From assembly GCA_026770585.1 (NCBI GenBank), contig MU646489.1, forward strand, positions 556,300 to 568,562: a DNA stretch of 12,263 nucleotides, read 5' to 3'. The DNA comes from Baffinella frigidus (lineage: Eukaryota; Cryptophyceae; Cryptomonadales; Baffinellaceae). This document shows positions 6,001 to 12,263 of this stretch, piece by piece; the first letter of the stretch is position 1; every line of letters starts with the position of its first letter. The notes under the pieces were generated by a model. The model searched no databases, was not told where the DNA came from, and saw nothing but the letters and a program-made list of their open reading frames with translations. The position numbers were made by a program, and so were the translations under genes.

Positions 6001-9000
6001 TAGGGTCTAGGGTTTAGGGTCTAGGGTCTAGGGTCTAGGGTCTAGGGTCTAGGGTTAAGGATTTGGGCCGTCGCCTGAAGTGAGGGGCCGGGGTGCTTTG
6101 TGCCTTCTTCCGCTTTTCTGGATGAGAGCTCTCAACCCTAAACCATCAACCCCCAACGGTAAAATTTACGTTTCATTCGCCGTTACCAGTTGAAGAGAGT
6201 CTTCTCTCTCTCTCCCTCTCTCTCTCTGCATCAGTCGCTTTATAATCAAGCATCCTCTTGAGTCGAAAGGCGTTGGTGGGCGAGGTTCTCTGGCAACGAC
6301 TCTCGATAAACCCGAAACCCGGAACCCTAAAACCGTATTGGTTATCGAATAGTCAGAGGGCTTTCTGGTACTGAGTCTGCTGGGGTTGCCGTCACGGGAT
6401 TGACTTGGGAAAGGGGCCCAAAACTGCCCCCTTTTTAACGAAAATGGCGGGAGGCTTCCGATGGTCCCATCAGCTCCTGCTCCCCACTCGAGGCTAGAAG
6501 AGGCAGTATTTTAAATGTGGGGTTGTTAAATTTAGTACCAGTCACGGGCCGGTTTGGTCACGAAGCTGGGGGAATTCCCCTAGCTACGTGACCAAACGCC
6601 CTTATTCGTGTGAAAATTACTACAGGTCTCTTTTTTCTTCTTCACTCATACAGGAATCTCTGTTTTAAAATAGTCCCACTTCCAGCCTCGAGTGGCCTGG
6701 GTTCCACAGAGACCGCCTCGGTGCACGAGGCGTTGAGCACCGCCTTGAATTCAAAACACGTTTTGCCATCGTCGAGGTGGGCTTTGTGCCATGTTAAAGC
6801 TATGTCGAGGCTAAGACAGCACCCATGAGACAGCTTCCTTCAAATTTGAGGACCTCCAGGAGAACTTCTCGACTTGAACGGAGAGTCCCCCATACGACGC
6901 TTGACTTATCAGAGCATTCCCTGGTGCTAATCCCGCCCGGTTCAATACCAGAAACCCCGCTGAATAGTAGACATGCGTACGGAGTTCTCTGGCAACGATT
7001 CCCGATACACCCGAAACAGTAAACCATAAAATCGTACCACAAAGTTGTTAGGGTTTGGGGTTTAGGGTTGATGGGGAGGCTCACATCGTACACCCGCAAG
7101 ATCCCCATCGCTCCACGGTAACCAATCAACTAGTTGGTGAGTTAATCAACTTAGTAGTTAATCAAGTAGTTGACTAGTTGATTCGTTGTCGTCCTGGGAA
7201 TCCCAGCACGCTCAGTACCAGAAACCCTTCTAGATATTCGACAGTGGTACGGTGTTAGGGTTCAGGGTTCAGGGTTTGGGGTAGATGGGGAGGCTCACAT
7301 CGTACACCAGCAAGATCCCCATCGCTCCACGGTAGTAGGCCGTCGTGATTGTCCGAAACCCTGCGTTTTGAATGCGAAACCAGATTCAATTGATTTGCTT
7401 ACTGACCCCTCAAAGTGCTTGCTTGGCGCGGCACCATGTATTTGGTTGCGGACACAGATTCAATTTAGAACGCCGTTTTGGGGCTATCTTAAGGATGGGA
7501 TTTGCTATCTTAGCCTCGCCATAGCTTTACCACGGCACCAAAAAAAAACCTAAGATAGGAGTATTTTTCGAAACCCCGCGGGGTTTCTCGCAAGGAATTC
7601 AGGGTCCACTTAGCTGTTGCGAACAGTTGAGGATCCTCCCAACCATTTCGGGCGGTTGTTGCCCGATCCCATGCGGGTTGTAGCGAGCAATTTCATGTGA
7701 AAACATATTCAATCTGAAACACTGTTGTGTGTTACCATAGGGTGGAACTTGCTATCTTAGCCTCGATACAGCTTTAAAAAACCATGAGATAGCAAAAGGG
7801 TGATTTAAAATAAATCTGTTTCCATATGAGATTCAGGGTCCGCCCAACCATTTCCCAGATCAAGTTCCCAGAGTCATACAGAACCGCGTCGAGAAGACAA
7901 CCACGCGGTGGGCTTCGCAGATCGGTCCATTTATTTCAGCGGCACTAATTGAGAATTGCTAGGGTACAACGGCATCTTATCAACCGACATTTCGACCAGA
8001 TTTCCGAAATCGCCTTCGAAGCCCACCGTGTGAGTGATCAAGCAGAGCGAATGCACCATCTGGGAATAGAGCGGTGTGCGTAGATGTTGGCCCCGAAACT
8101 ACATGTCAAAATGGTCAGAGCTGACGATTCGTAGATTATGTTAGAAAAAACTTGCCATTTTGTATCGGGGGGGGGGGGGGCGTTTGCTCCCAACTCCTCC
8201 TCGGCTCCAGAAATAAAATCTATTCCAGGAAAGTTTTTTGAAAAGAAAAATTGTGGTACTTGTTCTAATCGCAGATTTGTCCAGAGCCGGGATTCCTCGA
8301 GAGAGGTTAAAGAGACGTCCGTTCAGAGTTCAGGGTTCAGGGTTTAGGGTTCAGGGTTCAGGGTTCAGGGTTCAGGGTTTGGGCGTACGTTCTTGCCCAG
8401 CCGTGTCCCAGATCTGCAGCTTCAAGCGCTTGCCTGCACGAATCAAACGAGAGAGACCTCTGTTAATTCCAGCACGAATCAAAAGAGAGAGACCTTAATC
8501 AAAAGAGAGCGAGACTATGAAATACCAGCACGGACCGCCATCGATGAAATACCAGCATGCACCTCCCACGGAGGCTAAGAAACTGAACCGAAACTTCCAA
8601 AATAAACGCTGTACTGGGAGGATTTCTCGCGGGAATTGGACAATTGAGGCTCCAAGATTGCATCATTCGCCAAGACATCTTCGACCATTCTCAAACTGTT
8701 TCAAAGTTCCAAAGAAAGGAGGACACAGACAGACACGGGTGGTGTGGGCCGTGCGAAGTTTCCAGATCAATTTCTCTTCGGAAAGACTTTCGCTGGGAAC
8801 GCACCTGAAGAAGGGGGGGGGCTCCTACGACTATCGACTAAAGAGAGGTTTCCCCGGTACTGAGCCTGCCCGGCTTAGCTACGTTCCCGGTACAAAAGCG
8901 GCAGGGTTCCGTCGACAGTTGCGGGGCGCGCTCGGGTGAGGAGGAGCACCCTCTTGCTCGATGGTTCGGATCTTAAAGTCGATCCCGATCGTCGTGATGA

Positions 9001-9412
9001 AGCTGGTTGTGAAGGAGTCGTCGGAGAATCGCAGCAGGAGGCAACTCTTGCCAACCCCTGCTCCCTCACTTTCGAATTCAGAACCGTTCGGTCTGCCCGC
9101 TGAGAGAAGGACAAGTGGCGCTACACTGCAGAGACGCGGCTATGGAGCTGCACGGACGTCCCAGCAGCTCTATGGTGGCGCGTGCCTGTGCTCAGCTGCT
9201 GCTGCGCAGAAACCAAGCGGCTCTGGCTGAGAAGGGGCGGTGGGTCCAATGTCCAACGTCAGAGTGAAAACTGGTTTAGATGCTTCTCGAGCTGAGGAGG
9301 CAGGCGGGTCGCTCGGAGTCGGGCCGCGGGGGCGTGAACCTGAATCGCCGATGAGGAGAAGCTTGACGAGGTAGTCATAGTTCCCCCCTGCCCCAGCTGC
9401 CCGCGCCGCCAT
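3063..9412 (-). CDS. Rab8/RabE-type small GTPase, 9 exons, complete
   Basis: Exons on the minus strand: 9412-9340, 9057-8950, 8433-8389, 7360-7299, 5925-5866, 4573-4490, 3878-3810, 3348-3301, 3152-3063. They total 639 nt and encode 212 residues plus TGA. Every intron is GT-AG; introns 1-3 are phase 1 and 4-8 phase 0, and each join restores conserved Rab sequence. Motifs in order: [20 protein letters not shown] (P-loop), [20 protein letters not shown] (switch I/effector), [20 protein letters not shown] (G3/switch II), [46 protein letters not shown] (guanine specificity), [13 protein letters not shown] (G5), then a variable tail ending GKKGCC, the dicysteine geranylgeranylation signal. NIRNW and [12 protein letters not shown] favour Rab8/plant RabE over Rab1. 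By family it cycles between GTP and GDP on membranes and directs post-Golgi secretory traffic to the plasma membrane. The ATG at 9412 was chosen because it gives the usual short N-terminus; the GTG at 9433 is not needed. Introns measure 282, 516, 1028, 1373, 1292, 611, 461 and 148 nt and are unusually rich in repeats. No disabling change was seen. Confidence 0.93.
3153..3300 (-). repeat. Rab8 intron 8, composed of telomere-like repeats (148 nt)
   Basis: The sense strand begins GTTGCCCCCCGTTACCCTAA and runs through CCCTAAA, CTCTAAA, CCCGAAA and CCCCAAA units to acceptor AACCGCAG. Only about 25 bases (a CCATACCTTCTTTCTCC patch) do not fit the heptamer. The joined exons give QEQ / EVVDGG in the variable tail, so this boundary is less constrained by homology than the others. 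Confidence 0.8.
3349..3809 (-). repeat. Rab8 intron 7, with telomere-like tracts in both orientations
   Basis: From 3684 to 3808 the plus strand reads GGTTTGA/GGTTTGG units, ending at the donor (AAG then GTACTTCC). At 3632-3672 the plus strand instead reads CCCTAAA, so the intron RNA could fold back on itself. The acceptor-side part (3361-3480) is AT-rich, with repeated AAATTTCGTG motifs and an AAATTTCGT...ACGAAATTT inverted pair. Confidence 0.75.
3879..4489 (-). other. Rab8 intron 6, carrying an inverted-repeat element
   Basis: Telomere-like units lie beside the acceptor (3893-4017). At 4161-4187 and 4228-4254 there is a perfect 27-bp inverted pair (ACGGTATTGACTACGGTAGG plus CCGTAGG) with a 40-base spacer, consistent with a small non-autonomous DNA element. 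No clear target duplication was found. The donor is CAG then GTCAGT. Confidence 0.7.
4578..4935 (-). repeat. Degenerate telomere-like tract at acceptor side of Rab8 intron 5
   Basis: Plus-strand units include GGGTTTA and GGGTACA, a homogeneous run of GGGTATA at about 4795-4862, and GATTAGG units up to about 4930. Decay increases away from the splice site. No reading frame in it looks like a protein; the FRVQG-type translations are repeat artefacts. Confidence 0.75.
5120..5163 (+). repeat. Outlying two copies of the 22-bp repeat
   Basis: Two adjacent units GGGGCACCAGATGTTCTGAA and GGGGCACCAGATGAAATGA match the array at 5540-5858. About 375 bases of inserted-looking sequence separate them from the main array. 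Confidence 0.7.
5207..5290 (+). repeat. Dispersed repeat, copy A (related to 10985-11071)
   Basis: Shares CGTAGGGACA..GCTGGTCCTACG, TATCCT, CGATTCTT and CCAACCAA with the segment at 10985-11071, with a similar order and spacing (roughly three quarters of positions by eye). It lies in Rab8 intron 5, between the two parts of the 22-bp array. Confidence 0.65.
5297..5446. mobile_element. Foldback element with perfect 46-bp inverted repeats
   Basis: Arms 5297-5342 and 5401-5446 are exact complements (starting TTATCTCAGAAAAGGGATTT), and the pairing continues imperfectly inward (ATTCGTCAACTTAT against ATAAGTTGACAAAT) to a short loop near 5365-5378. The 150-bp unit could extrude as a near-complete hairpin. 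TA occurs at both ends (5298-5299, 5444-5445), compatible with a TA-targeting non-autonomous transposon. Perfect arms suggest it is recent. Confidence 0.85.
5535..5858 (+). repeat. 22-bp minisatellite, about 14 degenerate units
   Basis: Consensus near GGGGCRCSARATGYACTGAM plus two bases, with several units shortened or fused. It lies at the donor end of Rab8 intron 5 and reaches within ten bases of exon 5. There are no unique spacers between units, so it is not a CRISPR array. Open minus-strand frames through it encode only repetitive peptides. Confidence 0.85.
5931..6066 (-). repeat. Telomere-like tract at acceptor of Rab8 intron 4, GGGTCTA variant
   Basis: Plus strand: TTTGGGG and TTTAGGG units, then a homogeneous run of GGGTCTA heptamers (about 5997-6052). 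A small inverse tract (CCCTAAACCATCAACCCCC) lies at 6134-6155 and another at 6303-6327. A CT microsatellite follows at 6203-6227. Confidence 0.8.
6484..6695. mobile_element. Foldback element in Rab8 intron 4 containing a central palindrome
   Basis: CCACTCGAGGCTAGAAG (6484-6500) pairs with 6679-6695 at 16 of 17 positions, and pairing extends inward through GTATTTTAAA-like sequence. Between the arms a second, 46-bp near-perfect palindrome (6552-6597: GTTTGGTCACG...CGTGACCAAAC around GGGGGAATTCCCC) is nested. No transposase or clear target duplication was seen. Confidence 0.65.
7085..7120 (-). pseudogene. Partial tandem copy of Rab8 exon 4
   Basis: Encodes [12 protein letters not shown] followed by donor GTGAGC. 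The 51 bases 7070-7120 match 7284-7334 with one difference, which changes Leu to Arg. The first eight codons of the exon (FRTITTAY) are absent and replaced by the inverted-repeat cluster at 7124-7183. A TAG at the edge of that cluster could act as an acceptor, giving a 48-nt cassette (LIGY...VYD) in phase 0, but the resulting duplication in the GTPase core would probably be harmful. Confidence 0.75.
7124..7183. repeat. Imperfect inverted-repeat cluster abutting the exon 4 copy
   Basis: AATCAACTAGT at 7124-7134 pairs with ACTAGTTGATT at 7173-7183, with further TTAATCAA motifs between. It begins four bases past the point where the duplicated exon stops matching, so it marks the duplication breakpoint or an insertion there. 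Confidence 0.7.
7254..7283 (-). repeat. Telomere-like tract at donor end of Rab8 intron 4
   Basis: Units GTTAGGG, TTCAGGG and TTTGGGG lie 15 bases from the exon 4 donor. The related tract 7049-7069 lies in the same position beside the partial exon copy, so the duplication included the tract. Confidence 0.75.
7440..7860 (+). repeat. Duplicated segment with small hairpins in Rab8 intron 3
   Basis: ATTCAAT...TTGCTATCTTAGCCTCG...AGCTTTA at 7457-7536 recurs at about 7708-7776, and ATTCAGGGTCC...CCCAACCATTTC at 7598-7648 recurs at 7831-7855. In each copy CTATCT is followed by a complementary AGATAG, giving short hairpins. No coding content was recognised. Confidence 0.6.
7902..8032. repeat. Inverted repeat pair, 16 bp arms, in Rab8 intron 3
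   Basis: CACGCGGTGGGCTTCG (7902-7917) pairs with CGAAGCCCACCGTGTG (8017-8032) with one mismatch around a 99-base loop. It may be the ends of a small element. A G13-type homopolymer follows at about 8168-8180. Confidence 0.55.
8325..8384 (-). repeat. Telomere-like tract at donor of Rab8 intron 3, GGGTTCA variant
   Basis: About eight GGGTTCA/GGGTTTA heptamers end five bases from the exon 3 donor (GAAC then GTACGC). In the sense strand the RNA carries CCCTGAA repeats. Confidence 0.8.
8434..8949 (-). other. Rab8 intron 2, without telomere-like repeats
   Basis: Next to the acceptor (8437-8570) there is a degenerate tandem of CACGAATCAAAAGAGAGAGACC and GATGAAATACCAGCA units. A G9 run lies near 8813-8821. 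The rest is unique sequence. Open plus-strand frames here have no recognisable domain. Confidence 0.6.
9058..9339 (-). other. Rab8 intron 1, unique GC-rich sequence
   Basis: It interrupts the P-loop codon for Gly (phase 1) with donor GTTCAC and acceptor GGAGCAG. It holds no telomere-like tract and no other repeat I can see. Confidence 0.6.
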
Positions 9413-10572
9413 TTTGCTCCGCTCCAACCCCACACTCCACCCCCAGCTCAGCTCTCAAGTGGTCGCGTGATCAACCGCAGGGGGGTACGGATCACTGTGA
9501 GGGAGAACCACACCAAGCTTCCGCTGCTGCTCACGGAGAGCGGCGCGGAGAGGCGCGGAAGATGCGCTCTGTCGAGCAGCTCTGCGAACCTTCTCCCCAA
9601 CGATGAAAATCCCGACCAAATTCTAAAATCTTTTTAAACTTAAAACGACCGTTCGTTTAATTTTATGATTCAGCCAACCTAAAATTTGACTTTTGAACAA
9701 AAGTCCATAAATTGACTTCGCACCAAAAGTGGAGGGGACAAAATCGATTTTGAGAAAAATCGCAGCCAGGATTCTGCCCCAGCTTTGGGGGCGTGGCTGG
9801 CCAGCGTTGGATACCGCCGCTGGCGATGGCTGCCTGTCTGATGAAGCAGCTCTTCCGCTCCGGATTTCCGTGGTCGCCTTCCGAAACCTCCCCCTCCCCC
9901 CGCCACCAATACTCCTTCTGTTTTGCAAATGTTCGATGTTTGGAACCTGGGGGCGTGCGGAGGGTCCAATGGTGTTCTCCATAGAGGGGCTGAGCGGCAT
10001 TGACTCCTGAACAGCTGAAGCTTTTCCGTCTGGCAGGCTGCTCGCGCTTGTGATTGTGGCAGGGTCCGAGTCAGACCTCCTTGAACGCCCTGACGGCGCG
10101 CTGACCTCGACCAACCCACCCCCCCTCCCCTCCATCCTTCTCGTGGGTGACGTCCCGCCCGCCCTTCCGCGCCGTCCCGCCGGGGCTGATGTCCCCAAAC
10201 CCCCAGAGGGCCACCAATCACCTGTTTCACATTCCTTGATTTGTGTTGGGAGTGATGCAACCGAGACCGCGATTCGCTCGCCTTCAAAGTTCTCTAAATC
10301 CTGAACCCTAAAACGTAAAGCCCAAACCCTAAACCTGGGCGGCGCGAGCAGGGACTCTGGATGGGCGGGTGTCGGCACTGGAAGCGAGGACGGGGGATGT
10401 GCTGTGGAGCCTCGACACGGGAGGGGGGATGGTGTCCTCATTCCAGGTCTCGGGACGTTGATGATTAGCCCCCCTCCGGATAGTTGAGTTTGAGCGTGAA
10501 ACTAGAGGAGAACCGGTGACTATCAACGCATGCGGCATGGGTGGGCAACCCAGCTCTGCCTCAGTTAATCCG
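9413..10572. other. Region upstream of Rab8 with no recognised gene
   Basis: Should contain the Rab8 promoter and 5' leader close to 9413, but no named core element is obvious. An AT-rich segment (9620-9720) holds a hairpin GACTTTTGAACAAAAGTC at 9688-9705. From 9730 to 10440 the sequence is GC-rich with long open frames on both strands (up to 272 codons on minus, 93 on plus). Their translations are Pro/Gly/Arg/Ser-rich with no domain. The longest crosses a telomere-like tract at 10297-10337, so it is probably not a real single exon. A spliced gene here cannot be excluded. Confidence 0.4.
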
Positions 10573-10742
10573 GGCACCTCATTGAATATATTTCCATGCT
10601 CTTTGCACTGGAAGCGTTTGTACCGAGTCCTGATCTAAATATTTAATGAGGAGCCCAGACGAGGAGCCCAAATATTTAATGAGGTGCCCATATCTAAACA
10701 TTTAATGAGGAGCCCAGAGTATTTAATGAGGAGCCCAGATTA
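10573..10742 (+). repeat. Tandem and inverted repeats around ATTTAATGAGGAGCCCAG
   Basis: Four ATTTAATGAGGWGCCCA units lie between 10633 and 10740, with a shortened ACGAGGAGCCCAA unit among them. A related unit in reverse orientation (GGGCACCTCATTGAATATA) lies at 10573-10591, so the ends of the block can pair. Confidence 0.75.
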
Positions 10743-11254
10743 TCTGGGGCAGAGCTAGGCAACGGCGGAGCCACTCATCATTTGGCTCGATTTCGTTTCT
10801 GCAGAGTGGGGTGTGTGCCTGCAGCGCAGTACCAGTTCCGCGTAAGCTCGATGTTCCATTCAGCATAGCGGAGTGTGGACCTTGTTATGTATTTTGTTTC
10901 GCCGTCACCGGTTCAACCACACAATGTGCTACATTGGGATTTCGGGAATACCCCATAAGTGAACCATGCATAGGAACCTACGCAGGCAATACCGTAGGGA
11001 CACGTGCTGGTCCTACGGATATCCTGATCGATTCTTGGTTGATAGCCAACCAAGAATGCCTTCGTAGTCCGCGGTGTGGTAAATCCTCGTTCCGCAACGG
11101 CAGAGTGCGGATGACCTCCCTCGGTGTCCCTGCTCAGACACAGCATCTTTTCATAGGGAGCACACAGGGCGGCCGTGTTGGTAAAATTTCAAGCCTCTCA
11201 CTGATGTGGTACTGAAATTATCATCACGGTTGCTGGCAGAACGACTCATCCTTC
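10743..11254. other. No recognised gene; contains dispersed repeat copy B
   Basis: The segment 10985-11071 is the second copy of the repeat seen at 5207-5290. It includes an ATTCTTGGTT...AACCAAGAAT inverted pair (10-bp arms) that is degraded in copy A. A plus-strand open frame from 10811 begins with GTG, crosses the repeat and resembles no family, so it is not called as a gene. Confidence 0.5.
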
Positions 11255-11339
11255 GGCACCATCGTCCCCTCCCTCTCTGGCGCAATTCTCATGATGGGCA
11301 GAGAAAGCGGCGCCCTCCAGAAACTCCCGGTCCTAAACC

Positions 11340-11385
<46 letters not shown>

Positions 11386-11594
11386 ACCCTAAGATGGTGG
11401 GGCGGAACGACCCCCACCCACTGATAGTTAGAACCTCAGGCCCAGTTTCCGTTGCCTTATCCGTAGGAACCCCCCTATGTCCCTACTGATTGCCAACCTC
11501 TGAGACGATGGGGCTGGCACGATCGGCCCCTCCCTGTCCGGCGCGATTCCCATGATGGGCAGAGAAAGCGGCGCCCTCCAGAAACTCCCGGTCC
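11255..11594 (+). repeat. Direct repeat, 79 bp copies at 11255-11333 and 11516-11594
   Basis: The copies differ at about six positions and share a run of over 40 identical bases (CATGATGGGCAGAGAAAGCG onward to GGTCC). Copy 1 is followed at once by a telomere-like tract, copy 2 by other sequence. The plus strand reads MMGRESGALQKLPV in both copies, but no family is recognised. Confidence 0.8.
11330..11393 (+). repeat. Telomere-like CCCTCAA tract with GT and AG ends, candidate intron
   Basis: It begins GTCCTAAACCCTCAACCC, continues as seven or so CCCTCAA heptamers and ends AACCCTAAG. It therefore has the size, composition and terminal dinucleotides of the introns in the GST gene, here on the plus strand. 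Coding flanks are not established. Confidence 0.45.
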
Positions 11595-11625
11595 ACCCCA
11601 ACCCTCTCCACACGGTGGACTACGA

Positions 11626-12123
11626 AGCTTTCATCAAAAGTTAGCTTGCCTTGATGCAATTAACTTTGGAAATTTTCTGGTGCAATTTGGTCACGTACCC
11701 TCCTAGAATCCAGGCCCAGCGAAACACTCGAAGCTCAGAGTGTGGTTAGAGGTTCAGGGTTTAGGACAGAAGTTCCCGGTCCTCGAGGTACCGTTCTGGA
11801 TGCCTGGTACAAACACGTCAACTTTGGAGGTTCGTGGTGCATCCCCGTTAACTTTGGAGCGTGGACGAAAAGAAGCCTTTCCCAGGCGTCCGCCTAGTCA
11901 CTCGTGCAGCAGGCGCACTCGGGTTGGCGGACTATTCTAAAGTTGACACCCTGGATTCGTGGTACAAACCCGTCAACTTTCCAGTGAAAACGCGCCCCTC
12001 TCAGTCCTCTGCGCAATCGCTCGTAGAGCAATCGCTGTTCCTGGTGGAGGATGGGAACGGACTATTCTAAAGTTGACACCGTGGGTTCGTGGCACAAACC
12101 CGTCAACTTTGGCTGTTTCGCAG
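11626..12123 (+). repeat. Threefold diverged repeat block with GTTGAC/GTCAAC inverted motifs
   Basis: Units of roughly 120-130 bp contain TTCTAAAGTTGACACC...GGTACAAACCCGTCAACTTT (at 11934 and 12064, with an older form near 11808) and a CAGGCGTCTGCGCAATCGCT-type block (11883, 12004, 12121). AAAGTTGAC and GTCAACTTT form 9-bp inverted arms in two units. A possible older remnant lies at 11637-11672. Confidence 0.7.
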
Positions 12124-12172
12124 GCGTCTGCGCAATCGCTCGTGGAGCAATCGCCGTTTCTGGCGGGCGACG
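12124..12172 (+). CDS. Candidate exon of an unrecognised plus-strand gene
   Basis: Preceded by a pyrimidine-containing acceptor GGCTGTTTCGCAG and followed by donor GTAAGC leading into a CCCTAAA array, as in GST introns. The open frame reads ASAQSLVEQSPFLAGDG. The copy about 120 bp upstream reads similarly (SSAQSLVEQSLFLVEDG) but lacks the donor, and the oldest copy has a stop. No protein family is recognised; this could be a chance open segment of a repeat. Confidence 0.28.
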
Positions 12173-12263
12173 GTAAGCCCTAAACCCCAAACCCAAAACC
12201 CTAAACCCTAAACCATAAACCATAAACCCTGAACCCCAAACCCCAAACCATAAACCCTAAACC
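12173..12263 (+). repeat. Telomere-like CCCTAAA array at right edge
   Basis: The plus strand reads GTAAGCCCTAAACCCC and then CCCTAAA, CCCAAAA and CCATAAA units to the end of the window. The orientation is opposite to that of a right chromosome end, which should read TTTAGGG. It resembles the start of a repeat-type intron for a plus-strand gene. Confidence 0.8.

Noticed and set aside
6198-6230. CT microsatellite as regulatory element
   Set aside because: A simple repeat inside intron 4 with no further support; it could serve as a pyrimidine tract, but no acceptor in frame follows.
9413-9433. Upstream start for Rab8 adding MGLERSK
   Set aside because: The codon at 9433 is GTG; the ATG at 9412 gives a normal Rab N-terminus.
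9623-10441. 272-codon minus-strand frame and 202-codon alternative
   Set aside because: Low-complexity GC-rich translation, crosses a telomere-like tract, has an equally long rival frame and no recognisable domain. It remains possible that part is an exon.
10811-11215. 134-codon plus-strand frame
   Set aside because: Starts at GTG, overlaps the dispersed repeat, and resembles no protein family.

Overview
This window looks like nuclear DNA of an intron-rich eukaryote. A photosynthetic protist such as a cryptophyte-type alga is my best guess, not a demonstrated identity. Both recognisable spliced genes have several small exons with GT-AG introns, and no bacterial gene architecture is visible. 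The most striking property is that degenerate seven-base telomere-type repeats (TTTAGGG and variants) fill or flank most introns. The arrays at both window ends run in the wrong direction for chromosome ends, so this is interior sequence.

Left part (1-1252, minus strand): a glutathione S-transferase-like gene with an N-terminal signal peptide. Five exons are visible (1252-1007, 824-741, 649-617, 523-488, 399-325) and the gene runs off the left edge inside another telomere-like intron. Ninety-nine bases away, divergently on the plus strand, is a C2H2 zinc-finger reading frame (1352-1765) whose third finger is broken or cut off by an intron. From about 1850 to 2930 there is no recognised gene. 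It holds a 20-bp tandem array, a MITE (2561-2682), and an acidic, repeat-bearing reading frame that the MITE appears to have split.

Middle (3063-9412, minus strand): a complete Rab8/RabE-type small GTPase gene. It can be rebuilt as nine exons totalling 639 nt (212 residues), with all GTP-binding motifs and a C-terminal CC prenylation motif. Its introns amount to about 5.7 kb. They contain telomere-like tracts next to splice sites, inverted-repeat (foldback/MITE) elements, a divided 22-bp tandem array and a partial tandem copy of exon 4.

Right part (9413-12263): no confidently recognised gene. It holds AT-rich and GC-rich unique sequence, a tandem/inverted cluster (10573-10742), a dispersed repeat shared with Rab intron 5, a duplicated 79-bp segment of which only one copy is followed by a telomere-like tract with GT and AG ends (11330-11393), and a threefold repeat block that ends in a plausible plus-strand exon (12124-12172). 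That exon's donor leads straight into a CCCTAAA-type array.

The main candidate for something undescribed is the repeated use of telomere-like repeats as whole introns. Four complete introns (91, 93, 88 and 148 nt) consist almost entirely of degenerate heptamers. They always place the C-rich strand in the transcript, and the splice signals look like small edits of the repeat. All functional statements come from reading the sequence; no searches were run.
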